The notes beneath the pieces were generated by a model. That model made no database searches and had not been told where the DNA came from. It saw only the letters and a list, made by a program, of their open reading frames with translations. Source: Aureibaculum sp. 2308TA14-22 (GTDB lineage Bacteria; Bacteroidota; Bacteroidia; Flavobacteriales; Flavobacteriaceae). Taken from it: DNA of 64,000 nucleotides. Every line of letters begins with the position of its first letter. The first letter of the stretch is position 1. Positions 37,581-46,533 of the stretch are shown here, piece after piece. The stretch spans positions 1,514,501-1,578,500 of the forward strand of contig NZ_JBEWXT010000001.1 in NCBI RefSeq assembly GCF_040538665.1. Reading direction: 5' to 3'. Made by a program: the position numbers and the translations under genes.

Positions 37581-38117
37581 TTAAAATGGACTACTATAAT
37601 TTTCCAATTTAACCATCTGTTCATCTTTACCAGATAGTATTGGGTTATCGAAAGGCCAATCGATACCACAACTATCCCATTTTATTCCTGTATCACAATT
37701 TGGGTTATATACCGTTGTAGTTCTATTCAAAAAAATTGCATTTTCAGTTAAGGCATAAAACCCGTGAGCAAATCCTTTTGGAATATAAAGCATATTGCCT
37801 TTTTCGGCATCTAACTCTAAAGTAAAATTTTGTTTGTATGTCGATGAATTTTTTCTCAAATCAACTACTGCATCAAATATTTTACCAGAAATACAGGTTA
37901 CACACTTAACATGATCTTCTGGTGGTGTTTGAAAATGCAAACCTCTTAAAACATTCTTCTTAGAAACTGAATAATATTCTTCTTTAAAATCGGTTTCTAA
38001 ACCTAATTCTAAAAAAGTATCTTTATGAAAGGTTTTTATTAGCTTTCCTCTATCATCTTTAAATATTCTTGGTTGTAATTCAAAACATCCTTGGATTGAA
38101 GTTTCTATTTTATTCAT
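37581..38117 (-). CDS. rfbC: dTDP-4-dehydrorhamnose 3,5-epimerase-like enzyme (RmlC family)
   Basis: The cupin-fold motifs are clear: EYYSVSKKNVLRGLHFQ (catalytic His in LRGLH), KCVTCISGKIFDAVVDLR, LYIPKGFAHGFYAL and WPFDNPILSGKD. Length (178) is that of RmlC. RmlC epimerises C3 and C5 of dTDP-4-keto-6-deoxyglucose. Here rmlA, rmlB and rmlD are missing and the enzyme is embedded between a polymerase and sugar nucleotide enzymes for a CDP sugar, so it may act on a CDP-4-keto sugar; this is inference. It lies 3 bases after the UGD-like gene. Confidence 0.9.
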   Translation of the reverse strand: MNKIETSIQGCFELQPRIFKDDRGKLIKTFHKDTFLELGLETDFKEEYYSVSKKNVLRGLHFQTPPEDHVKCVTCISGKIFDAVVDLRKNSSTYKQNFTLELDAEKGNMLYIPKGFAHGFYALTENAIFLNRTTTVYNPNCDTGIKWDSCGIDWPFDNPILSGKDEQMVKLENYSSPF

Positions 38118-38120
38118 AAA

Positions 38121-39371
38121 TTAGTATATATATCTAAAATCAAAAACGTTTTTGTTTGAAATTTGCTCTTTTTGTTCTTTAAATTCTTTCCATGAAGTTA
38201 AAATAACCACATTTTCAGATTTATCTAAAACAGAAGATAAATCATTACAATAACTAATATTTATAGTGGGATAATGCTTTGCAAATTCACTATTAGCAAT
38301 AGGATCATACGCATTAATATTTGTATAACCAGCTTCTATTAATTTTTCAATTATATCTTTACTCGGTGTTAATCTTACATCATCAGATTCGGGTTTAAAA
38401 GCCAAACCTAGTATGCCAATACTATCTGTTTTATCTAATTTTGAAGTTATTTTTTTAACCACAAAATCTTTAATATTGCAATTAATTTTTAAATTACCAC
38501 TCAATACTTGTGTATCAACACCATTTTCAATTGCAATACTATTTAAAGCGGAGGTATCTTTTGGTAAGCAATACCCACCATAGCCGCAACCAGGATAAAC
38601 ATAACTTGCCATTCCCGCTGGACTACCTGTCCACCTTTTGTCCTCATGTAATATTTTAAAAGCTTTAGATACATCAATATCTCCAATACCATCCGCTATC
38701 ATTGACATTTCATTAGAATAACTTATTAATGTAGACAATAATGTATTTGACAGATATTTAATAAATTCAGCCGAATTGTAAGTAACATAATGAATTGGTG
38801 CATTAAAAGGTTTATATATTTTGTCTAAAATTGATTTTGATTTATCATCTTCAACACCTAAAACAATTCTATCAGGTTCTATAAAATCTTCCCAACAATA
38901 ACCTTCTCTTAAAAATTCTGGGTTTGAAGCAAAACCTACATTTCTTTTATATGTTTGCTGCTTTTCTTTTACATAAGGTATTACTTTTTTAGAAACTGTT
39001 GAAGGTGGTACGGTCGATTTGGTAATTATTACCTTGAACTTATTGTCATCAACTTCGATTATTTGGTCTATTGCTGCTAAAATATATTTTAAATCAGCAC
39101 TACCATCAGGTGCAGAAGGAGTCCCTACACAAATAAATACGGCTTCACTGTTTTTAATCGCTTCTTCAAAAGTAGCATCAAGAAAAAATGATTTTCCTAA
39201 AGTTTCTTGTAAAACTTCTTTTAAATGAGGTTCGTGAAACGGAATTTGATGATTATTTAGCATGGCTAAACGTTCTTCATCAATATCAAAACCGTATGTT
39301 TTAAATCCTTTTTTTGCAAAACCTAATCCAGTTGTTAAGCCAACAAAACCTAATCCTAAAATAGTAATCAT
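38121..39371 (-). CDS. UDP-glucose/nucleotide-sugar 6-dehydrogenase family protein
   Basis: The N-terminal NAD site GLGFVGLTTG (6-15), SNPEFLREG (149-157) and the catalytic cysteine motif GCGYGGYCLPKD (261-272, Cys268) identify a UGD-family enzyme that oxidises a sugar 6-OH to a carboxylate. The usual motif reads GFGFGGxCFPKD, so two positions differ. Which nucleotide sugar it uses is open: UDP-glucose, UDP-GlcNAc/GalNAc or, given the cytidylyltransferase two genes upstream, CDP-glucose. The stop and start with the upstream UXS-like gene overlap by 4 bases (39368-39371), so they are tightly coupled. Confidence 0.9.
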   Translation of the reverse strand: MITILGLGFVGLTTGLGFAKKGFKTYGFDIDEERLAMLNNHQIPFHEPHLKEVLQETLGKSFFLDATFEEAIKNSEAVFICVGTPSAPDGSADLKYILAAIDQIIEVDDNKFKVIITKSTVPPSTVSKKVIPYVKEKQQTYKRNVGFASNPEFLREGYCWEDFIEPDRIVLGVEDDKSKSILDKIYKPFNAPIHYVTYNSAEFIKYLSNTLLSTLISYSNEMSMIADGIGDIDVSKAFKILHEDKRWTGSPAGMASYVYPGCGYGGYCLPKDTSALNSIAIENGVDTQVLSGNLKINCNIKDFVVKKITSKLDKTDSIGILGLAFKPESDDVRLTPSKDIIEKLIEAGYTNINAYDPIANSEFAKHYPTINISYCNDLSSVLDKSENVVILTSWKEFKEQKEQISNKNVFDFRYIY

Positions 39372-40456
39372 AATAATTTTCCGTCGTTAATTTTTAAAAA
39401 CTCTAAATATCTACCAATACCTTCATCTACATGAATGGTTGGGTTATAATCTAACTTTGACTTTGCTCTGTCAATAATTGGACATCTTCTATTGGGGTTA
39501 TCTGTCATATATTCCTTATCTTCAGGTACATCAAAAACAACACTTCCATTATAATTAAAAACCTCTTTTGCATTTTTTGAAAATAGTTTAGCAAACTCTG
39601 CCACTGATACTTCAGGTTCTGCAATTCCAATATTAAAAACATCTAATTTACCATGCAATAATACTTTTAAATACCCAGCAATGGCATCAGCTACATAGCA
39701 AAATGTTCTAGTTGGTTTTCCATCTGAGAACATTACTAAATTTCTACCTTCAATAACAGCCTTTGCAAAATCAGCTGGTAACCTTTTGTCATTAACATTC
39801 ATTCCAGGTCCGTAATTATTAAACGGTCTTGCAATGGAAATTGGCATATTATACTTTTGATTGAATATATAGCACATTGTCTCACCAAACCTTTTTGCTT
39901 CATCATAGCAAGCTCTTGGCCCCATAGTGGCTACATTACCTCTATAATCTTCATGTGTAGGAATAAATTCAGGAAAAGGATCTCCATAAATTTCACTGCT
40001 TGAAAAGAATAAAAGTCCGTCAATATCCTTTTGCTTGTAATAATCTAAAATTCTTCTTAAACCTGTAATATTAGCGTCAATGGTTTCTTCAGGATAGATT
40101 CTATAAAAAATTGGTGATGCAATTGAAGCACCATGGATTATAAGATTTGCTTCACTGGCACCTTCAACTTCTGAAATATTATCAGTAATAACGTTGAATT
40201 CTTTTAGGATAACTTTTTCATTATTCTTTTCTAATGTCTCTAACCAATCTCTAGTTCCTGTTAAAAAGTTATCTAAACCAACAATTTTATTAATTTGAAG
40301 TTCATCTGCATATTTAGCTAAAAAATGCATAAAGTAATATCCTAAAAAACCACCACAACCTGTAATGATTATTGTTGAATTATTGAATTTTGCTTTTTCT
40401 TTATCAGATAGTTTGCCTAAAATATAGGCCATATCTTCAGTTAATATTTTATTCAT
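39368..40456 (-). CDS. Extended SDR resembling UDP-glucuronate decarboxylase (UXS-like)
   Basis: The NAD motif GCGGFLG is at 33-39 and the catalytic Tyr-x3-Lys is Y184/K188 in GPRACYDEAKR, a block strongly typical of UDP-xylose synthase; so are GASIASP and FSSSEIYGDP. UXS decarboxylates a nucleotide-uronic acid through a 4-keto form. The N-terminal 25 residues precede the Rossmann fold. Translational coupling to a UGD-like gene (4-base overlap) is just what a uronate-forming then decarboxylating pair would show. Substrate identity, UDP- or CDP-linked, is not shown by sequence. Other SDR epimerase functions remain possible. Confidence 0.82.
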   Translation of the reverse strand: MNKILTEDMAYILGKLSDKEKAKFNNSTIIITGCGGFLGYYFMHFLAKYADELQINKIVGLDNFLTGTRDWLETLEKNNEKVILKEFNVITDNISEVEGASEANLIIHGASIASPIFYRIYPEETIDANITGLRRILDYYKQKDIDGLLFFSSSEIYGDPFPEFIPTHEDYRGNVATMGPRACYDEAKRFGETMCYIFNQKYNMPISIARPFNNYGPGMNVNDKRLPADFAKAVIEGRNLVMFSDGKPTRTFCYVADAIAGYLKVLLHGKLDVFNIGIAEPEVSVAEFAKLFSKNAKEVFNYNGSVVFDVPEDKEYMTDNPNRRCPIIDRAKSKLDYNPTIHVDEGIGRYLEFLKINDGKLL

Positions 40457-40544
40457 TAATTATTGTTTTTAAAATTCTTTTTTAAATTTATACAACTATC
40501 ATAACAATTGAAAATGTAAATTTCCTAACAATATTTATATTTTA

Positions 40545-41327
40545 TTACCAATTTTTCCAAGGAGCATTTCCTTTATCCCATTCTGCTTCAAGTACCGTTT
40601 TATCTCTTAAAGAGTCCATACTTTGCCAATACCCTCCGTGTTTATAGGCTGATAATTGGTTTTCTTTAGCTAAATTTTCCATTGGATCTCTTTCCCATAC
40701 AGTAGCGTCTTCATCAATAAAATCGAATATTTCTGGCTGCAAAACAAAAAATCCACCATTAATCCAAGCGGTTTCACTTGTTCCACCCTTAGGCTTTTCC
40801 CTAAAGTTTGTAATATGATTATCGTCAGGTTTTAAATTAAATGCTCCATATCTACCAGGTTGTTGTACTGCGGTTAATGTTGCATAATTATTTTGTTCTT
40901 TATGAAAAGCTAATAATTTATTAAAATCAACATTACTAACACCGTCACCATAAGTTAAAAAGAAAGGTTCATTGCCAACATACTTCTGAATTCTCTTTAT
41001 TCTACCACCAGTCATGGTATTTTCCCCAGTATCAATAAGCGTAACTTTCCAAGGTTCTATACTATTATTGATAAGTTGTGTTTCGTTGTTTTTCAAATCG
41101 AAAACTACATCTGAAGAGTGCAAATAATAACTTGAAAAGAATTCTTTAATCATGTGCCCTTTATAACCACAACAGATAATAAAATCGTTATGTCCATAAG
41201 AAGAATACATTTTTAAAATATGCCATAAAATTGGCTTCCCTCCTATTTCAACTAATGGCTTTGGTCTAATGCCTGTCTCTTCACTAAGTCTGGTACCGAA
41301 TCCACCAGCTAGAATTACTGTTTTCAT
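40545..41327 (-). CDS. rfbF: Glucose-1-phosphate cytidylyltransferase
   Basis: This 260-residue protein has the sugar nucleotidyltransferase start LAGGFGTRLSEETGIRPKPL and the RfbF-specific blocks TGENTMTGGRIKRI, FLTYGDGVSNVD, PGRYGAFNL, INGGFFVLQPEIFDFI and YKHGGYWQSMDSLRDK. It makes CDP-glucose from CTP and glucose-1-phosphate. CDP-glucose normally feeds CDP-glucose 4,6-dehydratase (RfbG) in 3,6-dideoxyhexose pathways, but no RfbG is present in the window. The gene sits between a UGM-like flavoprotein and the UXS-like gene, with 24 and 88 bases on either side. Confidence 0.95.
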   Translation of the reverse strand: MKTVILAGGFGTRLSEETGIRPKPLVEIGGKPILWHILKMYSSYGHNDFIICCGYKGHMIKEFFSSYYLHSSDVVFDLKNNETQLINNSIEPWKVTLIDTGENTMTGGRIKRIQKYVGNEPFFLTYGDGVSNVDFNKLLAFHKEQNNYATLTAVQQPGRYGAFNLKPDDNHITNFREKPKGGTSETAWINGGFFVLQPEIFDFIDEDATVWERDPMENLAKENQLSAYKHGGYWQSMDSLRDKTVLEAEWDKGNAPWKNW

Positions 41328-41351
41328 AAGCTAATTTTTATAAATTCAATT

Positions 41352-42671
41352 TTATTTTTCAATTTTTCGAACTACTTTTTTACCTGCATTCATACCACTT
41401 CTAAAAGATTGATCTGTCCATATATATGCCCACTCACCATACCTACCACAATACTCTATGTCAATTTTATCTAAATAATCATGAACAATTTTTGTATTCA
41501 TTTTTGTATCTAGATCAAATATTACGTTGGCATATTCTATATGTCTAGTTTCTGTATATAAAATTTCATCACCTTCCAGAATCAATCCACATTTTCTTAA
41601 ATCAGAAATTGTTCTGTCAACAAACTCTTCAGGTTTTTGCTCTAATGGTTTGTATTTGTCAGAAAAATAAATTTCTGCTTGGATACTACCACATCCTTTG
41701 GGTACATTGTTGGGTGATTGTACATGAGGAAAGTTTAACCTAGTAAAAATAATATCTTCATCATAGAAATAGGTCCATACTGCATCTAAAATATCTGCTC
41801 TATCAATACCGATATTAACCAATACACAATTAGAACATGTTAATTCTTGAGAAGCCTTCAAAACATTGTCTGGTACACCTTTTATCATTGGTATTATTAC
41901 TGGTAATGGCATAGATGAGATTAAATGTTCATAATCAACAATCTTACCATCTTCAAATGTTACATTTTTATAGTCTGGATCAATAGCAATTACTTTACTA
42001 TTTAAAGAAATATTCGATTTTTGTTTAAATTTTTGTAAAAAACTAACATAACCACCTTCTTCTGGATATCTAAAATCACTAATATAATGTACATCAGGGC
42101 TTTGAGGGCTAACTGCTCCATAAATAATTTCTTTCATTTTTGGTTGATACAATCTTGGTCCTAACCATTCTATTGACATTTTATCAGCGTGTACTGTATG
42201 AAATTTTATACCATATTTCATAGGAAAGGTTTCTGCAAATGTTTCGCCAAAACTAGCATACAGCCATTCTTTAAAAGTTTTAATTTCACTTTTGTCAACG
42301 GCTTTTTTACTAGCTTCCATAAATTCAATAATTATGGTAGTTACCAAATCTGAAGGTAAACCATGGAGGTTCACTTGAGCTGGATGTTTAATCCAATGCC
42401 CTTGCCAATAATTGTTTACTCCAGCTTTAATTTCCAAGAACTTTCCGTCAACACCATCAGCTAATAATGCTTTTATCGTATCATCTTTAGAAAACGAAAT
42501 ATGTGGACCAATATCAAATGTCCACCCATCTTTAGTAAATGACGCGGTCTGGCCACCAAAATACGCTTGTTTGTCAAAAATTTTTGAATCTAATCCTTTT
42601 TCTCTTAACTGATGTGCTGCACCTAAACCAGCCATTCCACATCCTAGTATAACTATTTCCTTATCTTTCAT
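41352..42671 (-). CDS. UDP-galactopyranose-mutase-like/amine-oxidase-like FAD protein
   Basis: An N-terminal dinucleotide-binding motif GCGMAGLGAAHQLREKG (10-26) is followed by GGQTASF and FDIGPHISF. The C-terminal part carries YCGRYGEWAYIWTDQSFRSG, a Gly/Arg-rich flavin-contact region. The family includes UDP-galactopyranose mutase and protoporphyrinogen-oxidase-like proteins that work on sugar nucleotides. Its place between an SDR and the glucose-1-phosphate cytidylyltransferase suggests a ring-contracting mutase or an oxidoreductase acting on a CDP sugar. This is inference. Length is 439, against about 370 for bacterial Glf. The next gene upstream lies 4 bases away. Confidence 0.8.
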   Translation of the reverse strand: MKDKEIVILGCGMAGLGAAHQLREKGLDSKIFDKQAYFGGQTASFTKDGWTFDIGPHISFSKDDTIKALLADGVDGKFLEIKAGVNNYWQGHWIKHPAQVNLHGLPSDLVTTIIIEFMEASKKAVDKSEIKTFKEWLYASFGETFAETFPMKYGIKFHTVHADKMSIEWLGPRLYQPKMKEIIYGAVSPQSPDVHYISDFRYPEEGGYVSFLQKFKQKSNISLNSKVIAIDPDYKNVTFEDGKIVDYEHLISSMPLPVIIPMIKGVPDNVLKASQELTCSNCVLVNIGIDRADILDAVWTYFYDEDIIFTRLNFPHVQSPNNVPKGCGSIQAEIYFSDKYKPLEQKPEEFVDRTISDLRKCGLILEGDEILYTETRHIEYANVIFDLDTKMNTKIVHDYLDKIDIEYCGRYGEWAYIWTDQSFRSGMNAGKKVVRKIEK

Positions 42672-42675
42672 TTAT

Positions 42676-43572
42676 TTATTTACTGTAATATTTTATAGTT
42701 TTTTCTATTGCTTGATCTAGCGTGTAATTTGCTTTCCAATTCGTTTCTTTAACCAAAACATCGTTTAAACCTAACACCATATCTGGGCTACCTTTTGGTC
42801 TTTCTCTTACACCAAATTTGATAAAATCTTCCTTATCAAACTTTTTTGCGATACTAGATATTAACTCTTTTAATTTTAGAGTTTTACCTGATGAAATATT
42901 TACGGCTCCTATATAATCACTTTCTAAAACTTGAACCAGAGCTAAGGCCACATCTTCTACATATACGTAGTCGTATTTTTGGTTGCCATCAGTTGTTTCA
43001 ATTATATTATTGTTAATAATACTTGAAATTACATAAGGGACCAAACTTTGTGGCTTTTGACCAGGGCCAAAAGTGAAAAAAATTCTGGCCCATGCGTAGC
43101 TTATACCACGTTCTTCTGAAGTCTTTTTTAGATGTTGATAAAGTTTATTTTTGTTTTTGCCATATTCATTGTTGGGCTTTAAATCTGTTTTTTCTTCAGA
43201 AATAATTCCATCACTATGGTCATATTCAAAACAAGAACCTGTCACTAATAGGCGTTCACCTCCATATAAGTAGAAAAAATCAGTTAATTTTTTACTCAAA
43301 TGAAACCATTTTTCATTTTCATTGGAGTTTAATTTTAAACCACTTTCAACTTTCCAAGCCAAATGCAAAAAATATGTTGCTTTTACTTGTTTAAATACTT
43401 CTTCAACTTTAGCGGTATCAAAAAGATCAATATAATACCAATTTACGTTTTTATTATCATCTTCTTTTTGAGTTCGGCTAATGGCATGTATTTCATATCT
43501 CCTTTCAAGTAAAAAAGGAATACAATGATTTCCAATAAAACCCGATACACCAGTTACTATAATTTTTTTCAT
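42676..43572 (-). CDS. NAD-dependent epimerase/reductase (extended SDR)
   Basis: GVSGFIG (8-14) is the Rossmann motif, and Y137/K141 in NNEYGKNKNKLY form the catalytic pair. The context motifs TGSCFEY and KYDYVYVEDVALALV fit sugar epimerases/reductases such as CDP-abequose or CDP-paratose synthase. It is the first gene of the contiguous CDP-sugar block, ending 4 bases before the FAD protein start. It would act as the final reductase or epimerase of that pathway. The sugar product cannot be given. It starts at ATG 43572. Confidence 0.83.
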   Translation of the reverse strand: MKKIIVTGVSGFIGNHCIPFLLERRYEIHAISRTQKEDDNKNVNWYYIDLFDTAKVEEVFKQVKATYFLHLAWKVESGLKLNSNENEKWFHLSKKLTDFFYLYGGERLLVTGSCFEYDHSDGIISEEKTDLKPNNEYGKNKNKLYQHLKKTSEERGISYAWARIFFTFGPGQKPQSLVPYVISSIINNNIIETTDGNQKYDYVYVEDVALALVQVLESDYIGAVNISSGKTLKLKELISSIAKKFDKEDFIKFGVRERPKGSPDMVLGLNDVLVKETNWKANYTLDQAIEKTIKYYSK

Positions 43573-43602
43573 TTTATAGATAATTAATATTAAAAATGAT
43601 AC

Positions 43603-43707
43603 TTAGTTTAACGGCTTCGCCATTCTAAGTCCCATAAATAAGACAAAGTTTATAGCATAGATTGATGAAAAAATTAATTTATGTGATAAATATGCTACTA
43701 ATACATT
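43603..43707 (-). other. Short open frame in an AT-rich gap, possible relic of a membrane-type protein
   Basis: In the 282-base gap between the acyltransferase gene and the SDR, the minus strand has a stop-to-stop frame of about 34 codons that reads like the end of a hydrophobic protein, with LSHKLIFSSIYAINFVLF. It has no start or ribosome-binding site. It may be the remainder of a lost locus gene or chance. The rest of the gap is plain AT-rich sequence. Confidence 0.18.
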
Positions 43708-43854
43708 CTACACTTGGCAAAAATATATGATTCAATATAGTTAACGTTAAAATTTTATATTAATTATAAACAATTGTTTTTAATAACTTAGTCTCAAATA
43801 AGGCATTTAAACCTCTACTTTATAATCTTAAATTATAGCATATGAAATACAAAA

Positions 43855-44946
43855 TTATGAACTTCTAAATAAAATTTTTCTTAAAAATTTTCCCCCCTGT
43901 ACTTCTATAAATTTATAGGTGTATTTAGAATAAAAAACAACAAGAAATATTGCCAAAGCAAAAACAAGACTATGCATAAAGTCATTTTCAGGTAATCCAA
44001 AAATTTTAAAAAAAACTATGGGGACTATTATTACAAGTAATTGATGATTTAAATAAATTGAATAAGAGGTTTTCCCTAAGAATTGCATTGGTTTAGTATC
44101 TAAAAATTTACTTAACCTTCCATTTGTTTTGAGCAATAACAGAATAGATAGAGCAAAAAATGTTGGAATCGTTATCAATCCAAGCATTTGTTTAGCAACC
44201 CCTACATCTGAAATAGTGTTTAAAAAATAGAATATTATTAATAGAAGTATCGGTATTATATATTCCAATTTATTATGTAATTTAATTTTTTTTAATGAAA
44301 ATAAATAAACAAAGTATCCTAAATTAAAAGAAATTAATCCTCTCACAAAACCATAAGTGGAAGTCATAAAAAGTTCACCTTTATAAATACAGAAAAGAAC
44401 TGAAGCCAAAATAACCATAAAAAGAGCTATTTTTTTCTTTGAACCTACAGCATATACTGTAATGAGTCCAAAAACGATATATGCAATAATTTCTGCAGAT
44501 ATTGACCAAGATGGTCCATTTATTCCCAAATTATTCCCTAGCAAATAGTTTGAGTTTGTAAATAAAATAGATTCAAAATAATTCAAGAATATAGTTTTAG
44601 TTGATTGTATCCCTTCACCTTCAGCCAATGATGGAACTATAGTGCCTGAGAAGTTTCTTAAAAATCTGTAAAACAGGTATAATGTAGAGGTAAAAAAGAG
44701 CAATGGATATAATCTAGCGATCCGTTTTTTCATATATATATAAAATTCAGTGAAAGTACGCATATCGTTATAATTATATGCAATTACAAAACCACTTAAT
44801 ACGAAAAAAAAATCCACAAAGGTATAAGCCTCCCTAACAACAAAATTATTATAGATAAAATCTGGCAAATATTCTTTGCTGTAATGTAACGGAACAATCA
44901 TTAAACTAAATATTCCGCGTAAACCATCCAGTTTAGTAATTCTCAT
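43855..44946 (-). CDS. Acyltransferase family 3 (OafA/YrhL-like) membrane protein
   Basis: This is a hydrophobic protein of 363 residues with the family start LDGLRGIFSLMIVPLHY (catalytic-type His in HY) and FVDFFFVLSGFVIAY, then about ten membrane helices. It should add acyl groups, commonly acetyl, to sugars of exported glycans at the membrane. It may decorate the polymer of this locus. It lies 32 bases after the WlbA-like gene and is followed by a 282-base gap. It is a second acylation system besides MBOAT/SGNH. Confidence 0.92.
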   Translation of the reverse strand: MRITKLDGLRGIFSLMIVPLHYSKEYLPDFIYNNFVVREAYTFVDFFFVLSGFVIAYNYNDMRTFTEFYIYMKKRIARLYPLLFFTSTLYLFYRFLRNFSGTIVPSLAEGEGIQSTKTIFLNYFESILFTNSNYLLGNNLGINGPSWSISAEIIAYIVFGLITVYAVGSKKKIALFMVILASVLFCIYKGELFMTSTYGFVRGLISFNLGYFVYLFSLKKIKLHNKLEYIIPILLLIIFYFLNTISDVGVAKQMLGLITIPTFFALSILLLLKTNGRLSKFLDTKPMQFLGKTSYSIYLNHQLLVIIVPIVFFKIFGLPENDFMHSLVFALAIFLVVFYSKYTYKFIEVQGGKFLRKILFRSS

Positions 44947-44978
44947 AGCATTAAAATTGGGTTGGTTGGACTATTTAC

Positions 44979-45953
44979 TTATTTATTACCATTGAAAGGA
45001 TGATCAGTTTTTTTAATTTTAGCAAATGGGTGATAATCACCGGTCAGTGGTGATAGTTCAGTATTTCTAATTTTTTGTACTATTTCAATTGACTGTCTGG
45101 CATCTGAAAGACCAAAACCTTTTCCAGAGAGTATATCCTGATAACTTTTAGTGTGCAATTCGGTAAACCCATCACTAAATTCTATTTCTTTTCCGTCAAC
45201 AGTAATTGACCTATAAGTTCTTTGTCCTGTCTCTTTAATTTCTTCGGGAATAACACTGTAATCAATAGATAAAAACCATCTCACCCTGGCCTTTTCGAAT
45301 TCTAAGTATCCTGCAGCTCTGTCGTGAGTGTGGACATGGACTACATTCTTTTTCACTCCTCCGAATATCCAAGAAAGCATATCATAAAAATGAACGCCGA
45401 TATTTGAGGCAATTCCACCAGACTTTGAACTATCACCTTTCCAGGAAGTGTAATACCAATGACCTCTAGAGGTTAGGTAAGTTAGGTTAACGTCATAGAT
45501 TTTATCTTTAGGTCCATTATCAACCTTGTTTTTTAATGCAATTATGCTTTCGTGTAGTCTCAATTGTAAAATTGTATGTACTTTTTTACCAGTAGATTGT
45601 TCTATATCTTTTAATGCATCAATATTCCAAGGGTTTAATACTAAAGGCTTTTCACATATAGCATGTGCTCCTCTTCTTAACGCCATTCGTATGTGAGCAT
45701 CATGCAAGTAATTAGGTGTACATATACTTACATAATCTAAGTGTATATTTTTATTTCTTTTCAGCTTTTCTATATGTCTATCAAATCTCTCAAATTCTAC
45801 AAAAAAATCTGCATCTGGAAAAAAACTATCCATAATACCAACACTGTCAAATTTATCAAGAGCCGCAATAAGATTGTTATTAGTATCTTTAATTGCTTTT
45901 AAATGTCTTGGAGCAATATACCCTGCAGCTCCAATTAATGCAAAATTTTTCAT
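44979..45953 (-). CDS. wlbA: Gfo/Idh/MocA dehydrogenase, UDP-N-acetylglucosaminuronate 3-dehydrogenase-like
   Basis: The N-terminus GAAGYIAPRHLKAIKDTNN, the segment ALDKFDSVGIMDSFFPDA, and CEKPLVLNP are the typical marks of WlbA/WbpB. These enzymes oxidise C3 of UDP-GlcNAcA in the route to 2,3-diacetamido-2,3-dideoxy uronates. The usual partners (WbpA dehydrogenase, WbpE aminotransferase, WbpD acetyltransferase) are not adjacent; only a UGD-like enzyme and a hexapeptide acyltransferase elsewhere in the locus could stand in. It is the second gene of the locus, 35 bases after the antiterminator. Confidence 0.9.
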   Translation of the reverse strand: MKNFALIGAAGYIAPRHLKAIKDTNNNLIAALDKFDSVGIMDSFFPDADFFVEFERFDRHIEKLKRNKNIHLDYVSICTPNYLHDAHIRMALRRGAHAICEKPLVLNPWNIDALKDIEQSTGKKVHTILQLRLHESIIALKNKVDNGPKDKIYDVNLTYLTSRGHWYYTSWKGDSSKSGGIASNIGVHFYDMLSWIFGGVKKNVVHVHTHDRAAGYLEFEKARVRWFLSIDYSVIPEEIKETGQRTYRSITVDGKEIEFSDGFTELHTKSYQDILSGKGFGLSDARQSIEIVQKIRNTELSPLTGDYHPFAKIKKTDHPFNGNK

Positions 45954-45988
45954 AATTATATTGTGTATTTATATACTTAGTAAGTATT

Positions 45989-46504
45989 TTAATTAATCAC
46001 TTTTTTTATAGAATTCAATGGAATTTCGGCTCTTAAATATCTATTTAAGGCTTGGATTTTCACGAAAAGATTGTGCTTATTTTTTTCTTTAATTACAATA
46101 CCTTTAAGCCCTGACAATGTACCGCTAACCACTTCAACATTATCACCAATATCAAATTTATTATACCTTACAGGTTTTACATTAAAATTATTATTTAATA
46201 GTAATTTTAAATTTTGGATTTCTTGATCTTTGACAATTGCATTTTTTCCTAAATACTTTAAAATTCTAACCGCACCATAGACTGATAAGGCATTAATTAA
46301 CTTTGCCTCTTCAATCTTTATAAATACATAGGAAGAAATAAGAGGAGTTTTGACTTTTTTCTTCCTGTCGCTCCATTGTCTTACAGTTGTTACAAGTGGT
46401 AAATAAGCTTCGTAACCTGAACGTAGTAATTGTTCATATACTTTTTTTTCAGCTCTAGCACGCGTATAAATTGCGTACCAATGGTTTGGTTTGGAGTCTA
46501 ACAT
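45989..46504 (-). CDS. UpxY/RfaH-like NusG paralogue, transcription antiterminator
   Basis: The first 115 residues match a NusG N-terminal (NGN) domain, beginning HWYAIYTRARAEKKVYEQL, with PLISSYVFIKI. A KOW motif follows (FDIGDNVEVVSGTLSGLKG, about 118-137). Such single-operon NusG paralogues (UpxY in Bacteroides) ride with RNA polymerase and allow full transcription of long polysaccharide operons. It is the first gene of a run of 30 minus-strand genes, just where UpxY proteins sit. A -7 promoter element lies 30 bases upstream. Target specificity for this operon is inferred. Confidence 0.93.
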   Translation of the reverse strand: MLDSKPNHWYAIYTRARAEKKVYEQLLRSGYEAYLPLVTTVRQWSDRKKKVKTPLISSYVFIKIEEAKLINALSVYGAVRILKYLGKNAIVKDQEIQNLKLLLNNNFNVKPVRYNKFDIGDNVEVVSGTLSGLKGIVIKEKNKHNLFVKIQALNRYLRAEIPLNSIKKVIN

Positions 46505-46533
46505 TAAAATAAATTTCTTTTTCTATAACGTAA

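Noticed and set aside
37571-37669. N-terminal extension of the Wzy-like frame to 37669
   Set aside because: It would overlap rmlC by 89 bases with no added family similarity; a start after the rmlC stop is more likely.
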